Below are positions 8,021 to 15,508 of a stretch of 20,219 nucleotides of DNA, piece by piece. Numbering within the stretch: position 1 is the first letter of the stretch; every line of letters starts with the position of its first letter. The DNA lies in IMG/VR virus record IMGVR_UViG_3300000117_003318, positions 3,257 through 23,475 of that record; one strand, given 5' to 3'. A model generated the notes under the pieces. That model ran no database searches. It was not told the origin of the DNA and saw only the letters and a list, made by a program, of their open reading frames with translations. This stretch comes from a virus. The translations under genes and the position numbers were made by a program.

Positions 8021-9237
8021 TATCCTTTTACCCAATCTTTTGCAATATTAAAGTTTGCTCTACTAAATTCTAATCTATCTACAAGTTTAACTGCACCTCT
8101 AACTCTATCTACAGCAACATAACCCTCAGGATTTGTTACTCTAAAACCATCAGGTGTTCTAATAAAATGACCAATTGATTGTATCTGATTTAATTTTCTA
8201 ATTAAAAAGCTCTTTGCTGTTTGTAAACTCATATGACTTGCAATAGAAAAATATAAACCTTGTTGGTTTCTATCAATGAAAGTTAAACCTTGTTCCATTA
8301 TTTTTCTATATTTCATTTTCGTATCTTCTCTTTTCACAGCGTCTATTTCTTGTTGTAAAATATTTTCGTAATAATCTCTAAACATTCTAACTAATTCTTT
8401 TACTTTTGATTGTTCACTATTGTTTCTTACATAATAGTTAAAGAAAGTTTTTAATCTAAAACCTACAGATAGTGGATCAGAAATGTCAAACTGGTTTAAA
8501 ACTACAGCTGCTTTACTTAATGATCCTTCAGCCATTCTTATAATACTATCAAACTGACTCATTTCTCCACGATTAAATGTTGCTGAACCAGATGTATCTT
8601 TATAAGTTGCGTCTGTTACAAATACAGAACCTAATTTTGGTATTCTTGTAAGTGAACCAAAACTAGCAGATAGACTGCTCATTTTAGAACCTGAATATGA
8701 TGTATGAAATACAATACCTAATCTAGCTCTTGCAATTCTTTTACCTATTGCACTATCTTTATCAACTGCATATGTGATTGTATTTGGTGTAAATGTTAAG
8801 TATTCTCTTTCATCTATACTTTGAGATTTTACATCACCTTTTGTGAATAGTAAATCACCTTGTAGAATACCTTTGATACCTATTTTTGAAAGTTCTCTTA
8901 AACATACAGTAAGTTTATTAGCTAACTCACCACTGTGGTTTTTCCTAATATCACCTGTAGAATAATTTATCTTTGGAGTTTTATTGAAGATTGATTTAGT
9001 ACCAACAAAAAATTTACCGTTCTCTGGATTAATACCACAGAATACAGCAGGAGCTCCGTCCCACTTAACAGTTACATTAAGTCTACCACCTACATTACCT
9101 GTAAGCATTTTCTTTATTGATTTTAGAAACATTACGGCGTCTTTACCGCCTTTTGAACCTCTATCTATGATAGAATCTTCTAAGTGTTCTAAATGGGTAT
9201 TCTGCCCCTTTGTGATAAATCCTTTAAAACTAAACAT
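8020..9237 (-). CDS. Covalent nucleotidyltransferase of the ligase superfamily (RNA-ligase-like, DUF6267-type)
   Basis: This 405-residue protein has ATG 9237, three bases after GAGAGG. It shows the ordered motifs of ATP-dependent ligases and capping enzymes. Motif I is VKWDGAPAVF, with Lys58 as the likely AMP-accepting lysine (KxDG). A motif III-like segment reads ILQGDLLF, motif IV is PEGYVAVD with Glu371, and motif V is GAVKLVDR with Lys384. The order and spacing fit a single compact ligase domain with a large helical insertion. In marine T4-like phages I recall this family only as uncharacterised (DUF6267, from memory). It should form an enzyme-AMP intermediate; RNA ligation is the best guess but is not demonstrated. 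The N-terminus MFSFKGFITKGQ resembles the neighbours' capsid-targeting tags but has Lys in place of the cleavage Glu. It is the first gene after the late promoter. Confidence 0.8.
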   Translation of the reverse strand: MFSFKGFITKGQNTHLEHLEDSIIDRGSKGGKDAVMFLKSIKKMLTGNVGGRLNVTVKWDGAPAVFCGINPENGKFFVGTKSIFNKTPKINYSTGDIRKNHSGELANKLTVCLRELSKIGIKGILQGDLLFTKGDVKSQSIDEREYLTFTPNTITYAVDKDSAIGKRIARARLGIVFHTSYSGSKMSSLSASFGSLTRIPKLGSVFVTDATYKDTSGSATFNRGEMSQFDSIIRMAEGSLSKAAVVLNQFDISDPLSVGFRLKTFFNYYVRNNSEQSKVKELVRMFRDYYENILQQEIDAVKREDTKMKYRKIMEQGLTFIDRNQQGLYFSIASHMSLQTAKSFLIRKLNQIQSIGHFIRTPDGFRVTNPEGYVAVDRVRGAVKLVDRLEFSRANFNIAKDWVKG

Positions 9238-9298
9238 TTGCCTCTCATTGGTTCCATTAATATAGTCAAGTTATCCATTTAATATTTTCAGTTAATAC

Positions 9299-9306
9299 TA
9301 TTTATA
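9299..9306 (-). promoter_or_regulatory. T4-type late promoter box TATAAATA
   Basis: The minus strand of the 72-base intergenic gap reads CTTATAAATAG, an exact match to the T4 late promoter consensus recognised by gp55 with gp33/gp45. It lies about 62 bases before the ATG of the ligase-like gene, which gives a short leader. It marks a change from the replication genes upstream to the putative virion-internal genes downstream. I found no other perfect copy in an intergenic position. Confidence 0.72.
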
Positions 9307-9309
9307 AGA

Positions 9310-10389
9310 CTAAAGATACTTAAAATCACCCATTAATCTAGTTGGATAACCATCTCCACCTTGTGTATCTCTTATATTTAATTTAAGAAGATATTTTCCA
9401 GTGATTATTTCCATGTCAATTCTTTTACCGTTACCACCCATACCACCATAATATACATTTAGTGACGTAGGTTTAGCAGCTTGACGCATATACGACTCGT
9501 CAATTTTAGTTGATTTGACAGTGCCACCTAATCTGTGTATTACATGATAACCATGCCCTATACCAGATTGTAATAATTTTTCTAATTGGTTTTTTTGTAA
9601 ACTACTCATACTAGGCCATACATTTTTACTATAACCTTTTTTCATTTTACCATTAAATATTTCGCAAAAATCATCTTTATCAACACCAAACATTTTTAGT
9701 AATCTATTACCATTTGGATTTTTGATTACACCAGATTTAATTTCTTGTGTAGTTAATATTGTTTTTACACCAACATTAAAGAAAGTTGTAGTACCTGACA
9801 TTTTTAAACTTAGATATAGCACAGGTTTACCACCTTTTTTATCTCTTAATGTAATATCAGTAACTATAGGACCTACATTATTACCTTGTTGTCCACTTGC
9901 TTTCATTACAATGTCTGGTCCAAATATTAGTGGTCTTCTAACATTTAATTCACCAACCGGTTCTACTTCTAAATTTTTATGTTTTGCTAGTTTATACATC
10001 TTATATAAACCCTCAACAGATGGCTCTAAACTTCTATCTTTTAATTCTTCACCAGCATGATAATCTTTTATGGCGTCTGTGTATTGTCTTTCAAACAAGT
10101 TACCCTTATTATTGACACCTCTGCCACCCTTTGATCCATTACCAAATTTAATTTTAATAGCAGATAACTTTGATTGATTTTTTATCTGTGTGATCTCTGT
10201 TAAAGCCTGCAAATCTCTGGATATGTTGACCGTTGTTATCTTATTAGGGTCAATATTAATAGGAGTATCTACCATCTTATACTTTGTAGTTAAGAAAGTG
10301 AATAGTCTTAATATCTCTTGTATCTTTGTTTTATCAGTTTTAAGAGCTCTTACCTCTTTTGCTGACTTTGGAAATACTGTATATGCCAT
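9310..10389 (-). CDS. Phage protein with PD-(D/E)XK-like signature residues, possible nuclease
   Basis: The frame is open from a TTG at 10428 directly after the in-frame TAG of the upstream gene. I prefer ATG 10389 (359 residues), preceded by a weak AGG, because the TTG has no ribosome site. Residues about 97-100 contain KGNLFE. Residues 174-199 read PIVTDITL, then GGKPVLYLSLKMSGTTTFF. An early Glu in a KGxxFE segment, an Asp starting a strand (D178) and S-L-K (K196) on the next strand is the layout of PD-(D/E)XK nucleases, with Ser in place of the usual acid. The C-terminal half includes YYGGMGGNGKR and a Gly-rich end. I recall homologues in cyanophages without a function. Nuclease activity is therefore an inference at low confidence. 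It is the last gene before the late promoter. Confidence 0.72.
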   Translation of the reverse strand: MAYTVFPKSAKEVRALKTDKTKIQEILRLFTFLTTKYKMVDTPINIDPNKITTVNISRDLQALTEITQIKNQSKLSAIKIKFGNGSKGGRGVNNKGNLFERQYTDAIKDYHAGEELKDRSLEPSVEGLYKMYKLAKHKNLEVEPVGELNVRRPLIFGPDIVMKASGQQGNNVGPIVTDITLRDKKGGKPVLYLSLKMSGTTTFFNVGVKTILTTQEIKSGVIKNPNGNRLLKMFGVDKDDFCEIFNGKMKKGYSKNVWPSMSSLQKNQLEKLLQSGIGHGYHVIHRLGGTVKSTKIDESYMRQAAKPTSLNVYYGGMGGNGKRIDMEIITGKYLLKLNIRDTQGGDGYPTRLMGDFKYL

Positions 10390-10428
10390 AATTGTTTTAC
10401 CTATATCATATTTAGGTGTATTTGGCAA

Positions 10429-10692
10429 CTAAATTTTAGTAAAAAGAAACTTCGGTATGCCACCATTGCCTTTCCAAACTTGATTTTTGTTTTGGAAAGT
10501 TACTAATTTTTCAGCGTCTTCTCTAAAAAAGTATTCACTTATTACATTTTTAGTTGGATATTCTACTACTTGCCAGTATATTTTATGGCCTTTCTTTTTC
10601 ATTCTCTTTCTGTATGTTAAAGATACATTTTCAGAATCAGGCCTTGGTCGTCTGTCACCTCTATGAAATTTTACTTTTTGTTTTTTTGCCAT
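10429..10692 (-). CDS. Small basic conserved phage protein
   Basis: This 87-residue protein has ATG 10692 overlapping the previous stop as TAATG and preceded by AAAGG. It is strongly basic at the N-terminus (MAKKQKVKFHRGDRRPRP). The rest contains SENVSLTYRKRMKKKGHKIY, then a strand-rich part (WQVVEYPTKNVISEYFF) and a conserved-looking end, WKGNGGIPKFL. Basic charge and size suggest nucleic-acid binding, but there is no recognisable motif. It ends with an amber TAG, and the frame then continues open into the next gene. I think I have seen similar short proteins in T4-like marine phages, always hypothetical. Confidence 0.75.
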   Translation of the reverse strand: MAKKQKVKFHRGDRRPRPDSENVSLTYRKRMKKKGHKIYWQVVEYPTKNVISEYFFREDAEKLVTFQNKNQVWKGNGGIPKFLFTKI

Positions 10693-11282
10693 TATGCTAG
10701 CACCTTTCTATCGAAGCCTATGTTGAATGATATTGATATTCTAAGTTCATCACTTTCATTTGGCCCTACAAAATGACTCGCAAAACTAGGAAATAATACA
10801 AGTTTACCTGTTTGTGGTATAACAATTAATGTAGCTGCGTTTTTACTATTCCACTCCTTTATGTTCATACGATTACAATGATAATCATAATTAGTATTTG
10901 GATTAACTATTGCTAAAGGACCACAATTCTCAGGTGCATTTACATAATAAACACCAGATATAAAGGCACCTGGATGATTATGCTGTCTATTAGAACCACC
11001 TTTAGGATTAATATTAATCCACATATTTTGTAGTGTTCTATTTAATTCTTTGCCTGTATTAAAGTAATCTGTTATCTCTTTAGACTTTGTTAAGACTTCT
11101 CCGACCAATGGAATAAATTGTTTTTGTAAATGGTCAACATATTGGCTTTGCCAACCTGATAAGTTGGATTTTGTAACACCTTCTTCTTGTCTATATTTGT
11201 CTAATGCAATTTGTCTTAAATCATCATTATTAATTTTAATTAGTTCTTCAAAAACTGGTGTGCTAAAGTATTCTTTTATCAT
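10692..11282 (-). CDS. 2OG-Fe(II) oxygenase family protein (second copy)
   Basis: This 196-residue protein has ATG 11282 overlapping the helicase stop as ATGA. It matches the 2OG-FeII_Oxy_5 type (PF13759) common in marine T4-like phages. HNHPGAFISGVYYV gives the iron ligands His101 and His103, the distal ligand is His170 in LFPSFASHFVGP, and Arg181 in RISISFN is the 2-oxoglutarate-binding residue. The double-stranded beta-helix order (HxH, SGVYYV, P..GKLVLFPS, H, RxSISFN) is complete, so the enzyme is expected to be active. The substrate is unknown. Members of this family are often called prolyl hydroxylases in phages without proof. It is clearly a different lineage from the copy after the polymerase. 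Confidence 0.9.
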   Translation of the reverse strand: MIKEYFSTPVFEELIKINNDDLRQIALDKYRQEEGVTKSNLSGWQSQYVDHLQKQFIPLVGEVLTKSKEITDYFNTGKELNRTLQNMWININPKGGSNRQHNHPGAFISGVYYVNAPENCGPLAIVNPNTNYDYHCNRMNIKEWNSKNAATLIVIPQTGKLVLFPSFASHFVGPNESDELRISISFNIGFDRKVLA

Positions 11283-12655
11283 ATTTTAAAATCCGAAAAT
11301 TTATCATAAGAAGATTTTATTGGATCAACTTTTGGTTGACCACTATCTACTATGTTTTGACTTGAAACTTGAACATCATACAACTTCATCTTAGCTCTAT
11401 CAACACCTATAATAAATGCTCTGTTTAAACTAGGATCATTATATCTATTCTTTAACTGTTTAACTTTCATTTGACCTAAGGCTTCTAGTTCTTCACTACT
11501 GATTAAGGCAAACATAAAGTCTGCTGTTGCTGGTAAACCAAATGATTCTGAGGTATCTTCTAAACCAATATCTGTACTTACAAAACCAGTTCTAGTTGTT
11601 TGTGTTGCACTGAACACAGGAACATTAAACTCCACTGCAAGACCTCTAAGTTCTTCGGCGATTGCTTTAATTAAAAAGTAAGATGATATATTACCACCTT
11701 TGAAACGACTACTTGTACATATATTTAAATAGTCAATAAAAACTATATCTGGTCTAAATGATTTCTTTAACGCAAGTTCATTAAACAATGCTCTAAAGTG
11801 ACCAGAATGAGCTGACGCTGTTGGATATTCTTTGATAATTAATTTACCTTTAGTTTTACCTCTAATCTTTTCTATCTTATTATCGTATAAATCTTTAGGC
11901 ATTACATGTAAATCGTCCATAGAAACATCTAATAAGTTTGCGTCAATTCTTTCAGCAATCTTTTCTTCGGACATTTCTAAAGTGATATATAAAACATTCT
12001 GACCTTGAGCTAAAAAACTACTAGCACAGTGACACATAAACAAAGATTTACCAACACCCGTACCTGCAAGAGCAATGTTTAGTGTTTTAGGTGGTACACC
12101 ACCTTTTGTAATCTTATTCATATAAGCTAAATCAAATTGATACTTCTTCTCTTTAGTATGGTAAAAGTCATATCTGCTTTCTGAATCTTCTATATAATCA
12201 TGCCCTATGTGATTATCAAAACTAACTGCTAATGCGTCTGCAAGAATACTTGGTATCGCTTCAGGTGTTCTCTTGTCATCTTTCTTATCTAATATTTTAA
12301 TACCATCTAATACAGCATTATGTACAGCTCTGTCTTTACAAAACTTTTCTGTATTATCAAACAACCATTGTAAATCTGGTTTTTCACTGTCCTGTGTAAT
12401 AGTTTCTATAAGTTCTTTTATTTTAACTATTTCGTCACTGTTAATGTCTTTTCTTTGATTAAGTTCTATTAATATAGTTTCTTTTGTTGGTGGATTTTTA
12501 TATTTGTTTACAAACTTATATATTTCTTCAAATACAATTTTCTCGTTTCTATTTGAGAAGTAATCTGGTTTTAAAAAAGGTAAAGTTTTTCTTACAAAAT
12601 CCTCTGTATAGAATAAATTTCTTAATATTGTAAGTTCAATTCGTTCATTTGTCAT
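11279..12655 (-). CDS. 41: Replicative DNA helicase, DnaB/T4 gp41 type
   Basis: This 458-residue protein (T4 gp41 is about 475) starts at ATG 12655, overlaps the previous gene by 11 bases and follows an AGGTGG site. The N-terminal part is helical (primase-interaction region). The RecA-like motor begins near residue 175: Walker A is AGTGVGKS at 197-204, VLYITLEMSEEKIAERI is motif H1a, and Walker B is PDIVFIDYLN with Asp308. After it come SATQTTR, the H3/arginine-finger region, and DRAKMKLYD near the C-terminus. It should unwind the lagging-strand template as a hexamer and work with polymerase gp43 and a primase that is not in this window. It sits downstream of uvsX, probably on the same transcript. 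Confidence 0.95.
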   Translation of the reverse strand: MTNERIELTILRNLFYTEDFVRKTLPFLKPDYFSNRNEKIVFEEIYKFVNKYKNPPTKETILIELNQRKDINSDEIVKIKELIETITQDSEKPDLQWLFDNTEKFCKDRAVHNAVLDGIKILDKKDDKRTPEAIPSILADALAVSFDNHIGHDYIEDSESRYDFYHTKEKKYQFDLAYMNKITKGGVPPKTLNIALAGTGVGKSLFMCHCASSFLAQGQNVLYITLEMSEEKIAERIDANLLDVSMDDLHVMPKDLYDNKIEKIRGKTKGKLIIKEYPTASAHSGHFRALFNELALKKSFRPDIVFIDYLNICTSSRFKGGNISSYFLIKAIAEELRGLAVEFNVPVFSATQTTRTGFVSTDIGLEDTSESFGLPATADFMFALISSEELEALGQMKVKQLKNRYNDPSLNRAFIIGVDRAKMKLYDVQVSSQNIVDSGQPKVDPIKSSYDKFSDFKI

Positions 12656-12980
12656 TCAAAAATTCCACCTTTCCCTCTTTCAATTGTTTATCCAACAACT
12701 CTAATAGTATATCTCCAATATAATCTATAAAGTCTTGGCTAGTTGTATCCTTTTCCTCTGGATTCTTTAGTATATCATAATCAAACTTCATTGGCAACTG
12801 TCCTTGTTCATTTTCTTCAGGTGCAAATCCAACTTTACCATACTTGTAAACAACATTTAAATATTTGTCGTCAACAAGTTTTATGGCTGTAAAGTCAGCG
12901 CCATCCGATTGAACAAAAAGGTATCGCTTTTTATTCTTGTTCGTCTGATCCGTATGTGAATTTTCGTCTGGTATACTCAT
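12645..12980 (-). CDS. Conserved small acidic phage protein between uvsX and gp41
   Basis: The frame opens with a TTG at 12983, followed directly by ATG 12980; I take the ATG, giving 111 residues. It overlaps the 3' end of uvsX by 50 bases in another frame, and no in-frame start exists closer to the uvsX stop. The protein reads [20 protein letters not shown] and [14 protein letters not shown], then an acidic helical end with [16 protein letters not shown]. No known domain is recognised. A fixed place between recombinase and helicase suggests a role in replication or recombination, but this is context only. Translational coupling to uvsX is likely, since no clear ribosome site is seen. Confidence 0.78.
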   Translation of the reverse strand: MSIPDENSHTDQTNKNKKRYLFVQSDGADFTAIKLVDDKYLNVVYKYGKVGFAPEENEQGQLPMKFDYDILKNPEEKDTTSQDFIDYIGDILLELLDKQLKEGKVEFLNDK

Positions 12981-13959
12981 CAATTATTTTTAAGTTTTCT
13001 TTGTTAAAATATTTTTCAGGATTCTCATTGATGGTTTTACCAAATACTTTAGAACCATCTGGCATTTCATATCTTGTAGATACTTTCTTAAATACACCAG
13101 CTGCTTCTCCAAGTTCTAACAGACCATAGTATTGGTCTAAACCTGTTTTGTATGTGAGTCTTACATCAATCATAGCATTTTCTTTTGTTAACCTTGATTT
13201 ATAATTTTTACAATGAATAATGTTACCAATAACTTCGGTACCATCTTTTTCTTTTCTTTTACTTAAATAAACTATTGATGAAGCGGCGTACTTCAAACCT
13301 GAACCACCACCCATTTCTTTTTGAGGGAACATAGAACCAATAACATCATATGTGTGATTGGTCATTATCATAGGAACACCTGCCTTACCAAGTTTTAAAG
13401 TCAATACTCTAAATGTAGATTTAACTATTTGTGATCTAGTCATATCTCTTGTTTCTTTACCTGCGGCTGTGTCTTCCATTTCTTTTGTAGTAGATAACAT
13501 TCCCAAACTATCTAATACAAACAACAAAGGTTTTCTTTTATCCTCTGGTTGTTCAATATACTTGTCTAAAATTTTTAAAGATTGAGTTCTAAATTCTTGT
13601 ACTGTTGAAACTGGTACTACGACCATTCTAGTAGAGTCTACACCTCTAGTTTCAATCATACTTTTGGAGATTGCACTCTCTGATTCAAAATAAATTACAC
13701 CTGCGTCTTTGTCTTTATCTAAAAATGCTTTTACAATACCTAATGCAAAGAAAGTTTTACCTGTTGCAGCTTCACCTGCAATAGCAGTAATCTTGTTTGC
13801 TGGCATTCCACCATAAATTGATCCTGATAATAGAGCATTAAAGGCATAAGAGCCTGTGTCTATAAAATTTGTTACATCTGCTGTATCAACACCCTCACTA
13901 ACTATTGTGGCGTATTCATTACCTGTTTCTTTAATTATATCTTTTAAAAAGTTGCTCAT
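12931..13959 (-). CDS. uvsX: UvsX/RecA-like recombinase
   Basis: This 342-residue protein starts at ATG 13959 after a good AGGAG site with an eight-base spacer. The RecA core shows Walker A GEAATGKT at 62-69, YFESESA with Glu94 as the likely catalytic glutamate, Walker B LLFVLDS with Asp150, and an L2-type loop region, TNHTYDVIG through [13 protein letters not shown] at about 200-227. It should form ATP-dependent filaments on single-stranded DNA for strand exchange and recombination-dependent replication, as in T4. It has its own sigma70-type promoter just upstream. Length and motifs are normal and nothing is broken. Confidence 0.95.
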   Translation of the reverse strand: MSNFLKDIIKETGNEYATIVSEGVDTADVTNFIDTGSYAFNALLSGSIYGGMPANKITAIAGEAATGKTFFALGIVKAFLDKDKDAGVIYFESESAISKSMIETRGVDSTRMVVVPVSTVQEFRTQSLKILDKYIEQPEDKRKPLLFVLDSLGMLSTTKEMEDTAAGKETRDMTRSQIVKSTFRVLTLKLGKAGVPMIMTNHTYDVIGSMFPQKEMGGGSGLKYAASSIVYLSKRKEKDGTEVIGNIIHCKNYKSRLTKENAMIDVRLTYKTGLDQYYGLLELGEAAGVFKKVSTRYEMPDGSKVFGKTINENPEKYFNKENLKIIDEYTRRKFTYGSDEQE

Positions 13960-13981
13960 ATCAATATCTCCTATTGTTTAT

Positions 13982-14010
13982 AATATATCATACTTTATTG
14001 CCAGAGTCAA
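13982..14010 (-). promoter_or_regulatory. Sigma70-type promoter of uvsX
   Basis: The minus strand reads TTGACT (14010-14005), a 17-base spacer, then TATATT (13987-13982), with TGA before the -10 (extended -10). The -35 is inside the end of the upstream gene and the expected start is about 17 bases before the uvsX ATG. Both hexamers are 5/6 matches. Confidence 0.72.
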
Positions 14011-14332
14011 GCCTTTTTGCTTGTAAGACCACTGGTCTACCCTTTGGTTTTGTTAATTGAGGTACATCTGGAGGGTAAGTTTCATTCCATAGTCTATACT
14101 TCTCATCTTTAGGCACCCAATTCTTTGGTGGGTCTTCATATTCAATCGGGTCAATCTTCAACCACATATCTTCTTTAAATTGTTCAACACTTATAGGACC
14201 AAACTGTGACATCAATCTATTGTCAAATTTTTGTGTCAGCTCGTCTAACTTTTCTCTATTGTATTCTATCTTGCGTTGATAGTCCCAATATTCTTTTAAA
14301 TCTATATATAATGTTTCTGAAATTGCCATCAT
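13988..14332 (-). CDS. Small hypothetical phage protein
   Basis: This is a 114-residue protein with two adjacent ATG codons at 14332 and 14329; either could be the start and there is no clear ribosome site. The N-terminal half is helical and charged (KEYWDYQRKIEYNREKLDEL), possibly a short coiled coil. The C-terminal half is rich in Pro and Trp (YEDPPKNWVPKDEKYRLW) and ends with KPKGRPVVLQAKRLDS. No domain is recognised. It follows the DruA-like gene by six bases, is probably co-transcribed with it, and carries the -35 of the uvsX promoter at its 3' end. Confidence 0.72.
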   Translation of the reverse strand: MMAISETLYIDLKEYWDYQRKIEYNREKLDELTQKFDNRLMSQFGPISVEQFKEDMWLKIDPIEYEDPPKNWVPKDEKYRLWNETYPPDVPQLTKPKGRPVVLQAKRLDSGNKV

Positions 14333-14338
14333 TACTAT

Positions 14339-15436
14339 TTATCTTATTATATCTATGTTACTATCTTTTGTCCAGATTTCAATATCATTTCTCAATCTGC
14401 CATCTTCTTTGATATTATTAAATCTTTTAGTAGCTAATTTTCTCCACCAATCAATTAATTCAACATCATTATATCTATCAAAGTTAGGTGCTTTAACAAT
14501 CTTATCTGTTTTACCATTTACTATATCAATATAGTTTTCTATACCATAATTAGATACATAATATCTTTTACGTTCAGTTAATTTTTTAGCATTGTCAATT
14601 GTATCTTTAAACTTTTTTAAATCATCACCATCTAAAGTCTTTTTAATTAAACCTTGTATAGCTGTAGTAATTTTTAATTTTCTACTAGAGGCATCCTCTT
14701 TAATGAATACTCCGATTTTGTCTTCAACATAATTAAGTAAATCTTTAAATGGTTTACCATGTATCATAGGAATAAAATCACTATCAGTTAATCCTCTATT
14801 TTTTAACATAGGTTTCATACCATCATATTGACTAGCAGATTTACTATTACCAAATAAACTTGTGGTTTCGAACATACATAAATTCATATCATATTTTTTA
14901 TTTAATTTTTCTCTAACTGAGTGTGAACAACACAAGGCAGCCAATAATTTACCACCAAGATAATTAAAACCAAAAGGTTGTGATGGTACGATTACAAATC
15001 CCATAATGGCAGTTTTATTAAATATTTTTAAATCAGGTACATTACCTAGTAAGATATTTCTAGGCCTCATATTAATAACAGGAGAACCAAATCTCATAAA
15101 ACCAACATATGTATTTGTATTTTTTTCTTTTACTGCTAACTTTAAACTTTTACCAGGAATACTTACCATATTACTGTGACTTGAAATTAAATTAATACAA
15201 GTATCCCATGTGTGGTTATCTAGTTCAACTACTTCTAAATCCATATCTTCAGGTGACATGGTAAAATCACTAAACAATTCGTTTTCTAATCCCATACCAG
15301 GAAGAGCAGTTGGTATAGATTCAATCTGAGCCATCTTTTGATCTCTCATATATTGGTCAATTCTAGTAAATTGGTCAAAATAGTTTGAGAATACATTGGC
15401 ACAATATAGTGCTTCTTCTCTATTCAGGCTTTTCAT
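14339..15436 (-). CDS. DruA-like (DUF4338-type) phage protein
   Basis: This 365-residue protein has ATG 15436 just after its own sigma70-type promoter. The core at about residues 108-220 resembles the DUF4338 family, from which the Druantia component DruA was named: TYVGFMRFGSP, then MRPRNILLGN, IMGFVIVPSQPFGFNYLGGK, a Cys-rich CC at 169-170, LCMFETTSLFG at 186-196 and SASQY at 199-203. DUF4338 proteins share the same order, with a RD..IGW-type segment, a conserved strand followed by small helices, and an ETF(V/T)-type motif. I remember close relatives in marine T4-like phages as uncharacterised. Here it lies among replication genes, so a role in DNA metabolism is as likely as defence. The family call rests on pattern memory and needs a profile search. 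Confidence 0.6.
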   Translation of the reverse strand: MKSLNREEALYCANVFSNYFDQFTRIDQYMRDQKMAQIESIPTALPGMGLENELFSDFTMSPEDMDLEVVELDNHTWDTCINLISSHSNMVSIPGKSLKLAVKEKNTNTYVGFMRFGSPVINMRPRNILLGNVPDLKIFNKTAIMGFVIVPSQPFGFNYLGGKLLAALCCSHSVREKLNKKYDMNLCMFETTSLFGNSKSASQYDGMKPMLKNRGLTDSDFIPMIHGKPFKDLLNYVEDKIGVFIKEDASSRKLKITTAIQGLIKKTLDGDDLKKFKDTIDNAKKLTERKRYYVSNYGIENYIDIVNGKTDKIVKAPNFDRYNDVELIDWWRKLATKRFNNIKEDGRLRNDIEIWTKDSNIDIIR

Positions 15437-15467
15437 TATTCATTTTCCACAACATTAATATAGGTAA

Positions 15468-15496
15468 AGTATAACACATAATTATTAAAAAGGCAA
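15468..15496 (-). promoter_or_regulatory. Sigma70-type promoter of the DruA-like gene
   Basis: The minus strand reads TTGCCT (15496-15491), a 17-base spacer, then TATACT (15473-15468), with TGT immediately before the -10 (extended -10). It lies in the 72-base gap after the methylase gene, about 32 bases before the next ATG. Confidence 0.65.
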
Positions 15497-15508
15497 GTAT
15501 CAAGTATG

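Noticed and set aside
8021-8035. Longer start for the kinase fusion (extra five residues)
   Set aside because: Adenylate kinases begin directly at the P-loop strand, as MNIILIGGPG does; ATG 8020 also forms a TAATG junction with AAAAGGA upstream.
9255-9270. TTGACT in the gap before the ligase-like gene as a second promoter
   Set aside because: No -10 hexamer at a suitable distance; the TATAAATA box explains the gap better.
681-13585. Plus-strand open frames, for example at 681-974, 1077-1505, 4745-4981, 9722-10060 and 13358-13585
   Set aside because: They are antisense to clear minus-strand genes, have no ribosome sites or overlaps typical of this genome, and encode Phe/Ser/Leu-rich sequences expected from the reverse of Lys/Glu-rich genes.
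14336-14343. Late-promoter-like GATAAATA before the small hypothetical gene at 14332
   Set aside because: It has one mismatch to TATAAATA and lies only four bases from the start codon, overlapping the stop of the upstream gene, so it leaves no room for a leader.
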